A DNA stretch of 52,778 bases from Guptibacillus spartinae (GCF_028610625.1 NZ_JAQQWU010000021.1:1-52778), one strand, 5' to 3'. Positions 28,701 to 36,905 are shown, counted from the stretch's first letter. Translations and numbers: made by a program. The notes: generated by a model not told the origin, from the letters alone.

Positions 28701-29327
28701 AATATCAAAAAAACGAATGGAATCGACTTCTGTATCAAATAATTCAATTCGAATTGGACTGTTTTCCGTTAACGGATAAATATCCATAATACCGCCTCTA
28801 ACACTGAACTCACCTGGTGAAGAAACCATTGGTACACGTTCATAGCCCATAGCTACAAATGTGGAGAGCGTTTCCTCTAGAGGAATATCGTCGCCGACAG
28901 TAAAGGAGATCTGGCTTTTCTCCCAGATGTTTTTTGGCGGAAGGTACCTTCTAACGCCCGAAATCGGGGCAATAACGATACCGTTTTTATTTTTCATCCA
29001 ATAATTTAAAGCTTCCATTCGTTGCCCTCTTAATTCAGGACTTGCAATGGCAATTTCTGACGAAATGAGTTCATTTACCGGATATAAGTAAACTTCCTCT
29101 TGAGAGACAAGCTCACACATATCTTCATAGAGCTTCTGAGCTTGATACAAATTGTGGGTAATAATGAGTTGAGGACGCTTCGTTTCATGATAGAGAGAGG
29201 CCATTAGAAGCATCCGAGCAGAACCAGCTAGCCCTGCAACAAGTTGTTCTTTAAGCCCCTCTTTCACCCCGGCGAAAACGGACTGAAATTCATCGCCCTT
29301 ACTAAAATATTCTCTTAAGCCTAACAT
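25794..29327 (-). CDS. mfd: Transcription-repair coupling factor Mfd
   Basis: Removes RNA polymerase stalled at DNA lesions and recruits UvrA. The 1177-residue protein has the UvrB-like N-terminal part, the RNA polymerase interaction domain around YVVHVNHGIGKYLG (about 505), and an SF2 translocase with Walker A LCGDVGYGKTE and DEEQ. RecG-like motifs include TATPIPRTL and QLRGRVGRSN, and a C-terminal regulatory domain follows. The frame is open 20 codons upstream, but ATG 29327 gives the usual family length. It lies between fin and spoVT, as in B. subtilis. Confidence 0.97.
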   Translation of the reverse strand: MLGLREYFSKGDEFQSVFAGVKEGLKEQLVAGLAGSARMLLMASLYHETKRPQLIITHNLYQAQKLYEDMCELVSQEEVYLYPVNELISSEIAIASPELRGQRMEALNYWMKNKNGIVIAPISGVRRYLPPKNIWEKSQISFTVGDDIPLEETLSTFVAMGYERVPMVSSPGEFSVRGGIMDIYPLTENSPIRIELFDTEVDSIRFFDIESQRSANKTDRITIGPADEVVLFPENYKIGAERLQKELQASLKKVKDQKVKEAMHENITHEIDQLKNEQNFQGMIKYMDYYYDQPASLLDYLPEDGLVVFDEVSRIQEMSSDLDKEEAEWQTALLNQGEIVSSVSLSRSYDTLFAKPVHSTIYLSIFLRHVPYTNPQNIINVTSKAMQNFHGQMKVLSSEIERWKKSGIAIVFLAATEERRKRLERVLEDYEINAMMVEQDTPISHQQPQILIGSLNGGFELPMQKLAVLTEAEVFTKQSKKPRRSQKMSNAERIKSYSELKVGDYIVHVNHGIGKYLGIRTLEVSGIHKDYLYVSYAGNDNLYVPVEQIDQVMKYVGSEGKEPKLYKLGGTEWKKVKRKVQSSVEDIADDLIKLYAEREASVGHSFEKDTEEQREFEAAFPYQETDDQLRAIQEIKEDMEKTRPMDRLLCGDVGYGKTEVSIRAAFKAIMDGKQVAFLVPTTILAQQHFATIQERFADHPINIGLLSRFRSRKEQNETLKGVKNGTVDIVIGTHRLLSKDVAYKDLGLLIVDEEQRFGVTHKEKIKKLKANVDVLTLTATPIPRTLHMSMLGVRDLSVIETPPENRFPVQTYVVEYSGTLVREAIERELARGGQVYFLYNRVESIEYMTDQIRTLVPEARVSFAHGQMSETELESVMIDFLDGNYDVLVSTTIIETGVDIPNVNTLLVYDGDKMGLSQLYQLRGRVGRSNRVAYAYITYQRDKVLTEVAEKRLQAIKEFTELGSGFKIAMRDLSIRGAGNLLGAEQHGFIDSVGFDLYSQMLKDAIEERKGDAPKEKAFSVEIDLEVDAYIPGTYINDEKQKIDMYKRFRSIESLKDIMDLQDEMMDRFGDFPEEVEYLFQVSRMKELAKEVKVEKVGRSKKDIQLLFHESAREAIGGETIFEVANEFGNKLSLGADGNKVKVVVKGRGLETKGHLQLVEKVLKKVKGAKKQPMNAN

Positions 29328-29504
29328 CGGTAAGTTTTTCTCCCCTCTCACTATGAAAAGTGCAAGCGTGTCGTACAACGTATTCAAACACTAGCACCGC
29401 TTTAATATGCAAAAAGACGATAGTAGTGCGTAAAAAACGTCTTACAGAAGCTAACCTTCTCTAAATCCTATTTTTCTATAAATCGATCGGTTCCTTTTTT
29501 AACG

Positions 29505-29533
29505 CAAAAATGCTTTGGACGCACTCCCAAAGC
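29505..29533 (-). terminator. Intrinsic terminator of fin
   Basis: GCTTTGG/CCAAAGC arms (29512-29518 and 29527-29533) with an 8-base loop are followed by ATTTTT on the minus strand, directly after the fin stop codon. Confidence 0.85.
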
Positions 29534-29536
29534 TTC

Positions 29537-29767
29537 TTACTGAATAAATGTATCAAGCTCATGAAAAGATGGCGTTCGCTCCATGGCTTCATGACAGTCT
29601 TCACAAATGGCTTTTACTTCAATTGTTCCATCAGGATGATAATGAACCATTGCCTGGCGCTCCTTCTCAGTGAGCTGTTGAAATCCTAGTTCGTCTACTG
29701 TGTGGTTTTGTTGAGACAATCTCCCAATCTCCGTTCCACAATGACGACATACGTAATGAATATCCAT
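29537..29767 (-). CDS. fin: Anti-sigma-F factor Fin (YabK)
   Basis: In B. subtilis Fin binds RNA polymerase and limits sigma-F, helping the forespore switch from sigma-F to sigma-G. The 76-residue protein has two zinc-type cysteine pairs, CRHC (near residue 8) and CEDC (near residue 55), separated by a Gln/Glu-rich helix region. It lies 58 bases after pth, and a sigma-F/G-type promoter sits in that gap. Length and cysteines match the B. subtilis protein. Confidence 0.93.
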   Translation of the reverse strand: MDIHYVCRHCGTEIGRLSQQNHTVDELGFQQLTEKERQAMVHYHPDGTIEVKAICEDCHEAMERTPSFHELDTFIQ

Positions 29768-29797
29768 AAAGAATCCTCCCTGTCCCTTATCTTTTAC

Positions 29798-29827
29798 TAG
29801 TATGGACGGAAGAATAGCAGGATATTC
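29798..29827 (-). promoter_or_regulatory. fin promoter, sigma-G/sigma-F type
   Basis: GAATA (29823-29827) and a perfect CATACTA (29798-29804) are 18 bases apart, matching the sigma-G consensus. The -35 overlaps the pth stop codon. Expression by forespore sigma factors is known for B. subtilis fin. Confidence 0.75.
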
Positions 29828-30383
29828 AAGCGTTGTACTGATTCATTACTTCTGGAAATGAGGATGTTGTCCAGGCTTCACAAGCTTTTACAGTCTGTTC
29901 GATAGCAAGTTGAATTGGCTCTGCTTCTTCTTTTGAAAAAGGTTTTAATACATAGTCAATCACCGTTTGGCGTGCCGATCGATCAATTCCAATGCGTACT
30001 CTCTTAAATTCCTGAGTATGAAGGTGCGTAATAATCGACTTCATTCCATTGTGTCCACCAGCGCTACCTTTTTGACGGATACGGACTTTACCAGTCGGAA
30101 GGTCCAGATCATCATAAATGACGAGCAAATCTTCTACATCAATATTAAAATATTCCATCAAAGGACGCACTGATTCTCCAGATAAGTTCATAAAGGTTTG
30201 CGGTTTTAAAAGGTAAACCGCTTCTCCATTCACCATTCCTTTACCGTATATACCTTGAAACTTTTTTTGATCTAAAGCAATTCCCATCTCTTTTGCAAGC
30301 TGGTCAATTGCCATAAACCCTACATTATGTCTTGTATTATCGAATTTCTTTCCCGGATTACCGAGGCCAACAATTAATTTCAA
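29826..30383 (-). CDS. pth: Peptidyl-tRNA hydrolase
   Basis: Frees tRNA from prematurely released peptidyl-tRNA; essential (the B. subtilis gene was first named spoVC). The 185-residue protein has the start KLIVGLGNPGKKFDNTRHN with catalytic histidine near residue 20, FMNLSGESV, VIYDDLDLPTGKVRI and GGHNGMKSI. It follows ctc but is separated from it by a terminator. Confidence 0.97.
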   Translation of the reverse strand: MKLIVGLGNPGKKFDNTRHNVGFMAIDQLAKEMGIALDQKKFQGIYGKGMVNGEAVYLLKPQTFMNLSGESVRPLMEYFNIDVEDLLVIYDDLDLPTGKVRIRQKGSAGGHNGMKSIITHLHTQEFKRVRIGIDRSARQTVIDYVLKPFSKEEAEPIQLAIEQTVKACEAWTTSSFPEVMNQYNA

Positions 30384-30464
30384 CGGATGATGCCCTACCT
30401 TTCATTGCTTTTCTTCTATCGTATCAAAAATCCATGTACTTATTCACCTGTAGTTTCTTTATCT

Positions 30465-30496
30465 TGAAAAAAAGACGTAACCCGTTCGGTTACGTC
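30465..30496 (-). terminator. Intrinsic terminator of ctc
   Basis: GACGTAACC/GGTTACGTC arms (30474-30482 and 30488-30496) form a 9-base-pair stem followed by a T run on the minus strand, within 10 bases of the ctc stop codon. Confidence 0.93.
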
Positions 30497-30504
30497 GTTG
30501 AAAA

Positions 30505-31155
30505 TTATTCGGTTTTTGTTGTTTCGTCTCCAGCATCTTCTTGCTCTGCTGGTGGCTCTTCTGCCACTTCATCAGCTTCTTCTTCGTCTTCAGCAGGTTC
30601 TTCTGTTGGAGGAACGATGGAAGCGATTGGCTCTTCAGCATCAAGAAGAATTTCGTACTTATCACCTTTTGGAAGATCTCCAGCTTGAACAGCATCACCT
30701 ATGTTGAGTTCAGAAATATCAACATCAATGCTGTCAGGGAAGTCATTCGGCTTAGCTTTCACAAGAATTTCATGAAGCATCTGCTGAACAACGCCGCCTT
30801 CTTTACTTCCTGCAGCTTCACCAGTTAAGTGAACCGGAACTTCCGCTTCCACTTCTTTGTTAAGGTCAACTGAATAGAAGTCAACGTGAAGTACGTGATT
30901 TTTAATCGGATCAACTTGCATGTCATATACCATGACAGGATAAGTACCCTGTCCTTCGAAGTTCAATTCAATAACGCCATTTTTTCCGACCTGGCGATAT
31001 ACCTTAATAAATTCAAGAGCGTCAACCTGTACCGGTGCGCTTTTGCGGTCTTTACCATAAAGAACGGCTGGAAGACCTTCTTCAGTTTCACGAAGTGTTC
31101 TTAGTTCGCTTCTTTTTGTTGTATTACGATCTAATGCTTTCAATGTTGCTGCCAT
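30505..31155 (-). CDS. ctc: 50S ribosomal protein L25, general stress protein Ctc
   Basis: Binds 5S rRNA in the large subunit; in B. subtilis Ctc is a classic sigma-B stress protein. The 216-residue protein has the L25 domain (1-90, with RNTTKRSELRTLRE near the start), the TL5/CTC C-terminal domain (95-180, containing VPVHLTGEAAGSKEGGVVQQ) and a very acidic tail of about 35 residues. A good sigma-B promoter lies upstream. Confidence 0.96.
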   Translation of the reverse strand: MAATLKALDRNTTKRSELRTLRETEEGLPAVLYGKDRKSAPVQVDALEFIKVYRQVGKNGVIELNFEGQGTYPVMVYDMQVDPIKNHVLHVDFYSVDLNKEVEAEVPVHLTGEAAGSKEGGVVQQMLHEILVKAKPNDFPDSIDVDISELNIGDAVQAGDLPKGDKYEILLDAEEPIASIVPPTEEPAEDEEEADEVAEEPPAEQEDAGDETTKTE

Positions 31156-31197
31156 TATTAATCACCTTCCTGATTAGGTTTTACTCTACTATTATGA

Positions 31198-31223
31198 ATA
31201 CCCATAATCAGGCGGCAATAAAC
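31198..31223 (-). promoter_or_regulatory. ctc promoter, sigma-B type
   Basis: GTTTAT (31218-31223) and a perfect GGGTAT (31198-31203) are 14 bases apart, matching the sigma-B consensus GTTTAA-N12-15-GGGTAT. The same control is well known for B. subtilis ctc. Confidence 0.85.
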
Positions 31224-31232
31224 GTATTTCAT

Positions 31233-32183
31233 TTAATCAAATAATTTACTTACCGAAAGCTGCTCATGAACACGGATGATTGCTTCTCCTAAAAGAGGCG
31301 CTACAGAAAGCTGAGTTATTTTATCAATTTGCTTCTCGTTCGGAAGCGGGATCGTGTTTGTGATAGCAAGCTCTTTAATTTTAGAATCATCAATTCGTTC
31401 AATTGCAGGGCCTGATAAAACAGGATGTGTACAGCAAGCAAAGACTTCTTTTGCTCCATTTTCAATAAGTGCGTTTGCTGCTAGCGTAATCGTACCGGCG
31501 GTATCAATGATATCGTCAATAATAATCGCGGTTTTGCCTTCAATATTACCAACAATATTCATTACTTCAGCGACATTCGGACGCGGGCGACGTTTATCAA
31601 TAATCGCAATTGGTGCTTTAAGGCGCTCAGCAAGCTTACGAGCACGGGTTACACCACCGTGGTCTGGTGATACAACGACAATATCCTCAAGATTCTTTTC
31701 TTCAAAATGCTTCGCGAGTGTAGGTACACCCATTAGCTGGTCAACTGGTATATCAAAGAAACCTTGAATCTGAGAGGCATGTAGATCTAGCGTAATAAGA
31801 CGAGTTACACCAGCTACTTCAAGAAGGTTAGCTACCAACTTTGCCGTAATCGGTTCGCGAGATCTTGCTTTACGATCTTGACGAGCGTATCCATAATATG
31901 GGAGAACGATATTGATTGTTTTAGCAGAAGCTCTCTTTAATGCGTCAATCATAATTAAAAGTTCCATAATATTTTCATTAACAGGAGCACACGTTGATTG
32001 AATGACATAGACATCGCAGCCACGAATACTTTCTTCAATGTTAATTTGGATTTCTCCGTCACTAAAACGTACAACAGAACATTTTCCCATTGGAACCCCA
32101 ATGTGTTCTACAATCTCTTCTGCAAGATCAGGATTCGAATTTAAACTAAACACCTTCAAATTTGGATCTAAATAATTAGCCAT
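31233..32183 (-). CDS. prs: Ribose-phosphate pyrophosphokinase (PRPP synthase)
   Basis: Makes PRPP from ribose 5-phosphate and ATP, feeding purine, pyrimidine, histidine and tryptophan synthesis and the HprT reaction. The 316-residue protein has the class I features [48 protein letters not shown] and the PRPP loop [14 protein letters not shown] 32183 is chosen after GGAGGGG; the frame runs 6 codons further. It lies 105 bases after glmU; that gap holds a hairpin (TTCTCC/GGAGAA) without a T run, so glmU-prs read-through is likely. Confidence 0.97.
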   Translation of the reverse strand: MANYLDPNLKVFSLNSNPDLAEEIVEHIGVPMGKCSVVRFSDGEIQINIEESIRGCDVYVIQSTCAPVNENIMELLIMIDALKRASAKTINIVLPYYGYARQDRKARSREPITAKLVANLLEVAGVTRLITLDLHASQIQGFFDIPVDQLMGVPTLAKHFEEKNLEDIVVVSPDHGGVTRARKLAERLKAPIAIIDKRRPRPNVAEVMNIVGNIEGKTAIIIDDIIDTAGTITLAANALIENGAKEVFACCTHPVLSGPAIERIDDSKIKELAITNTIPLPNEKQIDKITQLSVAPLLGEAIIRVHEQLSVSKLFD

Positions 32184-32288
32184 CGGCCGGTACCCCTCCA
32201 TTTATTAATAAGAAAAGCACAATCGTCTTATCTTCTCCTCAAAACTGGAGAAACGTCACAATTTTCATACTTTCTTATCCTTTGAAAA

Positions 32289-33656
32289 TCAGTTATCCTT
32301 CTTTTTTGTTACGTAATCTTCTTTATTCGTTTGACGAGAGCGAGCAATTGATAGAGCCTGTTCAGGAACATCATCCGTAATCGTAGAACCAGCAGCTACA
32401 GTGGCACCTTTTCCTACTGTGACAGGTGCGATCAAATTCACATTACAACCAATAAAAGCTCCATCTTCAACTTTCGTTAAGTACTTTTTCTGACCATCAT
32501 AATTGACAGTAATGGAACCACAGCCAAGGTTCACATCTTTTCCGATGTCAGCATCGCCTACATAACTCAAGTGAGATGCTTTGCTTCCTTGCCCCATAAC
32601 GGCTTTCTTGATTTCAACGAAGTTTCCAATTTTCACCTCATCACCAATTTGTGAGGCTGGTCGAATATGAGCAAACGGTCCAATATTCACAGCATTTCCT
32701 ACTTCGCTGTCATGAATAACCGATTGTTTCACAACAGTCATACTGCCAACTTTACTATCTTTAATTTCGGTATTGGGTCCGATTTTAGCTTCTTCACCAA
32801 TGGTCGTATTGCCACTAATGGTCGTTCCAGGATAAATGACCGTGTCTTGCCCAATCACCGCATCCGGAGAAATGTATGTTGCAGCAGGATCAATCAAAGT
32901 TACACCATTACGCATATGTTTCTCATTAATGCGTTTTTTCATTGCAACTTCTGCTTTAGAAAGCGCAACACGATCGTTTACTCCCATTGTTTCATCAAAA
33001 TCTTCTGTTTGGTATGCAGCTACAACTTCACCTTGTTTTTGAAGAATCTCAACAACATCCGGTAGATAATATTCTCCCTGAGCATTTTCATTTTTTACTA
33101 ACTGAAGCGTTTCAAATAGAGTTTTGTTATCAAAACAGTATGTACCAGTATTTATTTCTGTGACTTGCTGTTCATCATCAGTTGCATCTTTTTGTTCAAC
33201 TATTCGTTGAACACGTCCATTTTCATCACGAATAATTCGTCCATAACCAAATGGATTATCAGCGTCTGCCGTCAGAATCGTGGCTTTTGCACCCTTCTCC
33301 TCATGATATGTCAAGAGAGCATCCATTGTTTCTTTCGTAATGAGAGGAGTATCACCGCATACGACAAGCGTCACGCCTTCATTGTTGGCTAATGTTTCCT
33401 GCGTTTGCATGACAGCATGAGCTGTTCCTAATTGTTCTTCTTGGAGGACATAATTGACTCGACTACCAAGTTGATCACGCACTTTCTCAGCACCATGACC
33501 GACAACAGTGACAATGTTCTCGAGCTTAAGCTCTTCAAGTTGATCCACAACATGTTCAACCATCGGCTTCCCACAAACGGGATGCAGTACTTTATAAAGC
33601 TTTGATTTCATCCGTGTACCTTGACCTGCTGCTAATACAACTGCAAATCTATTCAT
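32289..33656 (-). CDS. glmU: Bifunctional GlmU: glucosamine-1-phosphate acetyltransferase / UDP-GlcNAc pyrophosphorylase
   Basis: Produces UDP-GlcNAc for peptidoglycan and teichoic acids. The 455-residue protein has an N-terminal nucleotidyltransferase domain ([20 protein letters not shown], 8-27) and a C-terminal left-handed beta-helix with hexapeptide repeats from about residue 250. The acetyltransferase signature [20 protein letters not shown] lies near residue 335-354. The ATG at 33656 has GGAGG ten bases before it; the open frame extends 17 codons upstream. Confidence 0.97.
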   Translation of the reverse strand: MNRFAVVLAAGQGTRMKSKLYKVLHPVCGKPMVEHVVDQLEELKLENIVTVVGHGAEKVRDQLGSRVNYVLQEEQLGTAHAVMQTQETLANNEGVTLVVCGDTPLITKETMDALLTYHEEKGAKATILTADADNPFGYGRIIRDENGRVQRIVEQKDATDDEQQVTEINTGTYCFDNKTLFETLQLVKNENAQGEYYLPDVVEILQKQGEVVAAYQTEDFDETMGVNDRVALSKAEVAMKKRINEKHMRNGVTLIDPAATYISPDAVIGQDTVIYPGTTISGNTTIGEEAKIGPNTEIKDSKVGSMTVVKQSVIHDSEVGNAVNIGPFAHIRPASQIGDEVKIGNFVEIKKAVMGQGSKASHLSYVGDADIGKDVNLGCGSITVNYDGQKKYLTKVEDGAFIGCNVNLIAPVTVGKGATVAAGSTITDDVPEQALSIARSRQTNKEDYVTKKKDN

Positions 33657-33695
33657 GTATATGGTTCCTCCATCGCATCCTATTTTTCCACTTTG

Positions 33696-33724
33696 ACTAT
33701 ATCTCAAAAACCCCTCATTTTCAA
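33696..33724 (-). promoter_or_regulatory. glmU promoter (sigma-A)
   Basis: TTGAAA (33719-33724) and TATAGT (33696-33701) are 17 bases apart, ending about 40 bases before the glmU start and downstream of the spoVG terminator. Confidence 0.75.
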
Positions 33725-33813
33725 GGAAGTTCCTTAAATACTCACCATATATGAGGCTGGAAAAGAAAGGTTGGTGAACATTTTGATCATAATCTCCCTT
33801 TCCATTTACAACA

Positions 33814-33844
33814 CAAAAAAAGCCCGGTCTATTGACCAGGCTTT
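33814..33844 (-). terminator. Intrinsic terminator of spoVG
   Basis: An 11-base-pair stem with one mismatch (33819-33829 with 33834-33844) around a 4-base loop is followed by a T run on the minus strand, directly after the spoVG stop codon. Confidence 0.93.
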
Positions 33845-33850
33845 TCTCAA

Positions 33851-34141
33851 TTAGGAAGCACCCGCTTCTTCGTAAGCAGCTTCCATTTCACCAACACGAT
33901 GATATTCAGCTAAAACAGCTGTTTGAATCTTTTCCCTTGTATTCGAGGAAATTGGATGAGCGATATCGCGAAACTCTCCATCTGGAGTTCTTTTGCTTGG
34001 CATCGCTACAAACATGCCGTTATTCCCATCAATAACACGGATATCATGAACAACGAATTCATGATCCATAGTGATGGAAGCGATTGCGCGCATGCGTCCT
34101 TCCGTATTCACACGACGTAGGCGAACATCTGTAATTTCCAA
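33851..34141 (-). CDS. spoVG: Septation/RNA-binding regulator SpoVG
   Basis: Small conserved regulator; in B. subtilis it affects septation, cortex formation and other programmes, and homologues bind RNA and DNA. The 96-residue protein is highly conserved (VTDVRLRRV-like start, [20 protein letters not shown] near residues 36-55, EFRDIAHP). The start is taken as TTG at 34141, because AAGGTGG lies ten bases upstream and the protein then matches the family length; an ATG 8 codons upstream has no ribosome-binding site. A sigma-H promoter precedes it. Confidence 0.95.
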   Translation of the reverse strand: MEITDVRLRRVNTEGRMRAIASITMDHEFVVHDIRVIDGNNGMFVAMPSKRTPDGEFRDIAHPISSNTREKIQTAVLAEYHRVGEMEAAYEEAGAS

Positions 34142-34186
34142 CTTGAGTGCACCACCTTTTTCCATTAATTAGAGCATATATGCACT

Positions 34187-34211
34187 ATTCAACTTTTAGG
34201 CAATAATTCCT
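34187..34211 (-). promoter_or_regulatory. spoVG promoter, sigma-H type, with A/T-rich upstream region
   Basis: AGGAATT (34205-34211) and GAAT (34187-34190) are separated by 14 bases, the same layout as the well-studied B. subtilis spoVG sigma-H promoter. Directly upstream, about 34212-34256 is nearly all A/T, resembling the AbrB-binding AT box of that promoter. AbrB control here is inferred. Confidence 0.75.
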
Positions 34212-34269
34212 TCTTCTAAATATAAAAAATGTTATAAAAATTCAATATTAACCGTTTACATATTCCATG

Positions 34270-34276
34270 TTCGACA
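34270..34276 (-). promoter_or_regulatory. Perfect Spo0A box upstream of spoVG
   Basis: The minus strand reads TGTCGAA, the exact 0A-box core, about 60 bases upstream of the sigma-H -35. Several such 7-mers are expected by chance in a window this size, so function is only suggested by the location. Confidence 0.35.
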
Positions 34277-34301
34277 CTAGACGAAGAATTCAAACAAGGA
34301 A

Positions 34302-34334
34302 TAAAAAAGACGCACTCAGTGAATGAGTACGTCT
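34302..34334 (-). terminator. Intrinsic terminator of purR-ridA
   Basis: An 11-base-pair stem with one mismatch (34308-34318 with 34324-34334) and a 5-base loop is followed by TTTTTTATT on the minus strand, just after the ridA stop codon. Confidence 0.93.
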
Positions 34335-34340
34335 ACTTGG

Positions 34341-34715
34341 TTAGCCAACTAAGGCAATCACTTCAATTTCAACAAGAGCATCTTTAGGAAGGCGCGCTAC
34401 TTCAACACAGGACCTTGCTGGCATGTGTGTATGAAAGTATTCGCCGTAAATTTCATTAATCGCTCCAAATTGCTCCATGTCTTTAATATAAACAGTGGTT
34501 TTTACAACGCGATCGAGTGATGTTCCAGCAGCTTCCAGAACGGCCTTCACATTTGAAAATACTTGGTGAGTCTGCTCTTCGATTGCGCCATCAACGAATG
34601 TACCATCTGCTCGTAATGGAATTTGACCTGAGCTGTAAAACAGGTTATTAACAATCATCCCCTGTGAATAGGGACCAATGGCTTCTGGTGCTGATTTCGT
34701 GTAGACAGTTTTCAT
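34341..34715 (-). CDS. ridA: 2-iminobutanoate/2-iminopropanoate deaminase RidA (YabJ)
   Basis: Hydrolyses reactive imines released by PLP enzymes. The B. subtilis YabJ protein was linked to purine regulation because its gene follows purR. The 124-residue protein has the YjgF/RidA signatures [28 protein letters not shown] and [19 protein letters not shown], with the substrate arginine in PARSCVEV. Its start overlaps the purR stop by 4 bases. Confidence 0.96.
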   Translation of the reverse strand: MKTVYTKSAPEAIGPYSQGMIVNNLFYSSGQIPLRADGTFVDGAIEEQTHQVFSNVKAVLEAAGTSLDRVVKTTVYIKDMEQFGAINEIYGEYFHTHMPARSCVEVARLPKDALVEIEVIALVG

Positions 34716-35566
34716 TCCTTCTCCACTCCTTCAGTTAATCGCGTAAGAAACTCTTTATAATTGCCTGGTGCTACCTGAATTGAACGCTCTTTCATATCAA
34801 CTCCACCCAGGTTCATCATTGAAACATACTCTTCAACTAGACGTTCTTCTCCTTCACCCTCTGCTTCTACAAGAACGCCGATTCCGGCTACGTCAGCCTG
34901 AAACTCTTCAAGGAGATTCACCATTCCTTGTATGGTTCCACCAGCTTTCATGAAATCATCAACGATTAAAACGTTTGCGCCAGGCTTTAAGCTTCTACGA
35001 GCAAGCGCCATTGTTTGAATACGTTTGGATGAACCGGATACATAGTTGATGCTTACCGTTGATCCTTCTGTTACTTTGCTATCTCGTCTAACGATGACCA
35101 CAGGGACGTTGAGATGACTGGCAGCTGCATACGCAAGGGGGATTCCTTTCGTTGCAACAGTCATCACACAATCAATTTTACGATCAGCAAACACAGATGC
35201 AAAGAGGCGCCCCACTTGATTCATAATTTCCGGATTACCAAGGATATCGGTTAAATACAAATACCCTCCCGGAAGAAGGCGGTCAGGGCTTTCTAGAAAG
35301 TCACACAGCTCTCCAACGACTCTGTCAGCTTCTTCATCGCTAATGAGTGGCATATAGCGAACGCCACCAGCTGCACCTGGAACCGTCAATAATGAGCCAA
35401 CACCCTGCTGTTCAAAATTCTCTTTAATAATAACCAAATCTTCGCTAATCGATGATTTAGCTGCGCCATAGCGCTCTGAAAAATAAGTTAGTGAAACTAA
35501 GCGGTGTGGATGCTCTAACAAATATCTTGTCATATCCACTAGCCGAGAACTCCGTTTCATCTTCAT
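34712..35566 (-). CDS. purR: Purine operon repressor PurR
   Basis: Represses purine synthesis genes and responds to PRPP. The 284-residue protein has an N-terminal winged-helix DNA-binding domain (1-75, with [17 protein letters not shown]) and a phosphoribosyltransferase-type effector domain. The latter carries the PRPP loop [13 protein letters not shown] near residue 200. It is co-transcribed with ridA. Two PurBox-like sites surround its promoter, pointing to autoregulation, as is known for B. subtilis purR. Confidence 0.97.
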   Translation of the reverse strand: MKMKRSSRLVDMTRYLLEHPHRLVSLTYFSERYGAAKSSISEDLVIIKENFEQQGVGSLLTVPGAAGGVRYMPLISDEEADRVVGELCDFLESPDRLLPGGYLYLTDILGNPEIMNQVGRLFASVFADRKIDCVMTVATKGIPLAYAAASHLNVPVVIVRRDSKVTEGSTVSINYVSGSSKRIQTMALARRSLKPGANVLIVDDFMKAGGTIQGMVNLLEEFQADVAGIGVLVEAEGEGEERLVEEYVSMMNLGGVDMKERSIQVAPGNYKEFLTRLTEGVEKE

Positions 35567-35581
35567 AGAAGAACCTCCAAA

Positions 35582-35631
35582 AAATCCGAATAATTACTCA
35601 TAATATATCACTAATGTACGGATTTATTCAA
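35582..35631 (-). promoter_or_regulatory. purR promoter with paired PurBoxes
   Basis: TTGAAT (35626-35631) and TATATT (35602-35607) are 18 bases apart. Two sites match AWWWCCGAACWWT at 12 of 13 positions: one on the plus strand at 35582-35594 (AAATCCGAATAAT) and one on the minus strand at 35613-35625 (AAATCCGTACATT). They are inverted copies flanking the -10, the arrangement PurR uses in B. subtilis. The -35 overlaps the ispE stop codon. Confidence 0.75.
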
Positions 35632-36497
35632 GGGTTCTTCTCACCTAACAGTCGAACTGCATAAACTTGACCACAAAAGCCTCGTAATCCATTGTAAATT
35701 CGCTGCATTCTGGATTCATGACGTGTAAGTCCAAAGACGGTTGGCCCACTTCCACTCATAAGGACGCCATCGGCCCCTAGACTTTCCATTTTCTCTTTAA
35801 TTTGACGCACTTCTGGATGGAGTTTTAAAGTCACATCTTCTAAAACATTTCCAAGTAGGTCACAAATGCCTTCATAATTTTTATCTTCAATCGCCTGCAT
35901 CATTCCTCTTACATCAGGATGATTCATTTCATTTGTTCGTAGTCGACGATATACCTCTGCTGTCGATACGCCTATTGATGGTTTTGCGAGAATCACCCAG
36001 CACGGTGGAGGGGCATCAATGGGTTGTATAATCTCGCCTCTTCCCTTCGCAAGGGCTGTACCACCATATACACAAAACGCTACATCTGAGCCAATCTCAG
36101 AACCAATATCAGCAAGTTGATCATAAGAAAGCCCTAATTCCCAAAGTTCATTAAGACCTCTTAACGTAGCGGCCGCATCGCTACTTCCCCCAGCTAGACC
36201 AGCAGCCACAGGGATTTGCTTATCGATTTTAATCGCAATGCCCTGGCGAATGTTAAATTTCTTTTTTAAAAGGGCAGCCGCTTGAAATGCTAAATTTCTT
36301 TGATCATCTGGCACAAAGCCACTGGTGGATTCAATAATAATTTCATTTCGTCTTAGCTCCGTTAACTCAAGACGATCGGCCAGATCCACATTCGTCATAA
36401 CCATTTCCACTTCATGAAAGCCATCAGGTCGTTTATGAAGCACATCAAGTGCTAAATTGATTTTCGCCGGGGCTTTCACACTCAATTTTTTTCTCAT
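35628..36497 (-). CDS. ispE: 4-diphosphocytidyl-2-C-methyl-D-erythritol kinase
   Basis: GHMP kinase of the MEP isoprenoid pathway. The 289-residue protein has [12 protein letters not shown] at the N terminus (catalytic Lys), the ATP loop [17 protein letters not shown] near residue 98 and the C-terminal [14 protein letters not shown] motif. ATG 36497 is chosen since TAGGTGA lies before it and the GTG at 36506 is within that ribosome-binding site. It is separated from sspF by a terminator. Confidence 0.96.
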   Translation of the reverse strand: MRKKLSVKAPAKINLALDVLHKRPDGFHEVEMVMTNVDLADRLELTELRRNEIIIESTSGFVPDDQRNLAFQAAALLKKKFNIRQGIAIKIDKQIPVAAGLAGGSSDAAATLRGLNELWELGLSYDQLADIGSEIGSDVAFCVYGGTALAKGRGEIIQPIDAPPPCWVILAKPSIGVSTAEVYRRLRTNEMNHPDVRGMMQAIEDKNYEGICDLLGNVLEDVTLKLHPEVRQIKEKMESLGADGVLMSGSGPTVFGLTRHESRMQRIYNGLRGFCGQVYAVRLLGEKNP

Positions 36498-36610
36498 CTC
36501 GTTCACCTACATTTTCGTCCTACCGTTCGACATTTTAACTTACTGTGAATTATTGTAACACAATAAGCCTAAAAGAAAGAAACAGATTAAGAGTAGCCTT
36601 TGTCCCTCCC

Positions 36611-36644
36611 AAAAAAAAAGAACCCCGGCTATTCACCAGGGTTC
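36611..36644 (-). terminator. Intrinsic terminator of sspF
   Basis: GAACCC/GGGTTC arms (620-626 and 639-644 of 36 kb) with a partly paired loop are followed by a run of nine T on the minus strand, about 15 bases after the sspF stop codon. Confidence 0.9.
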
Positions 36645-36658
36645 AATCGTCACAGGGT

Positions 36659-36841
36659 TCAGTGTTTTTGTTGGTTTCCAAGTTGCTCTTCCGCTAGTTG
36701 AATGGCACGCTTCACGATGTTACCTGCATCGCGAGCTTTTATTCCACCCCAACCTTCTTTCTGAACCGTATCATAAAAGCCAAGCTCTTTCGCAATTTCT
36801 TCCTTCAAATGATCAGACATAATCCCTCTACGTCTCGCCAT
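36659..36841 (-). CDS. sspF: Small acid-soluble spore protein, alpha/beta family (SspF)
   Basis: DNA-coating spore protein of the forespore. The 60-residue protein has ARRRGIMSD at its start, KEELA-like helix sequence, GFYDTV and the conserved family segment [18 protein letters not shown] (39-56). ATG 36841 is chosen with AAAGGAG upstream; the open frame runs 11 codons further. The upstream promoter looks sigma-G dependent. Confidence 0.94.
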   Translation of the reverse strand: MARRRGIMSDHLKEEIAKELGFYDTVQKEGWGGIKARDAGNIVKRAIQLAEEQLGNQQKH

Positions 36842-36875
36842 GCGAATCAAGCTCCTTTCTATCCTGTGACACACT

Positions 36876-36905
36876 TAGTGTGAGGATTGAAAGCAAGCAA
36901 TATAC
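36876..36905 (-). promoter_or_regulatory. sspF promoter, sigma-G type
   Basis: GTATA (36901-36905) and CACACTA (36876-36882) are 18 bases apart; only one base of the -10 differs from CATACTA. The -10 lies inside the palindrome CACACT-A-AGTGTG. Confidence 0.65.

Noticed and set aside
31354-31767. 137-codon plus-strand reading frame
   Set aside because: Antisense to the conserved core of prs; no family similarity.
36526-36532. Exact Spo0A box near ispE
   Set aside because: A 7-base match is expected several times by chance in this window, and ispE has no known link to Spo0A.
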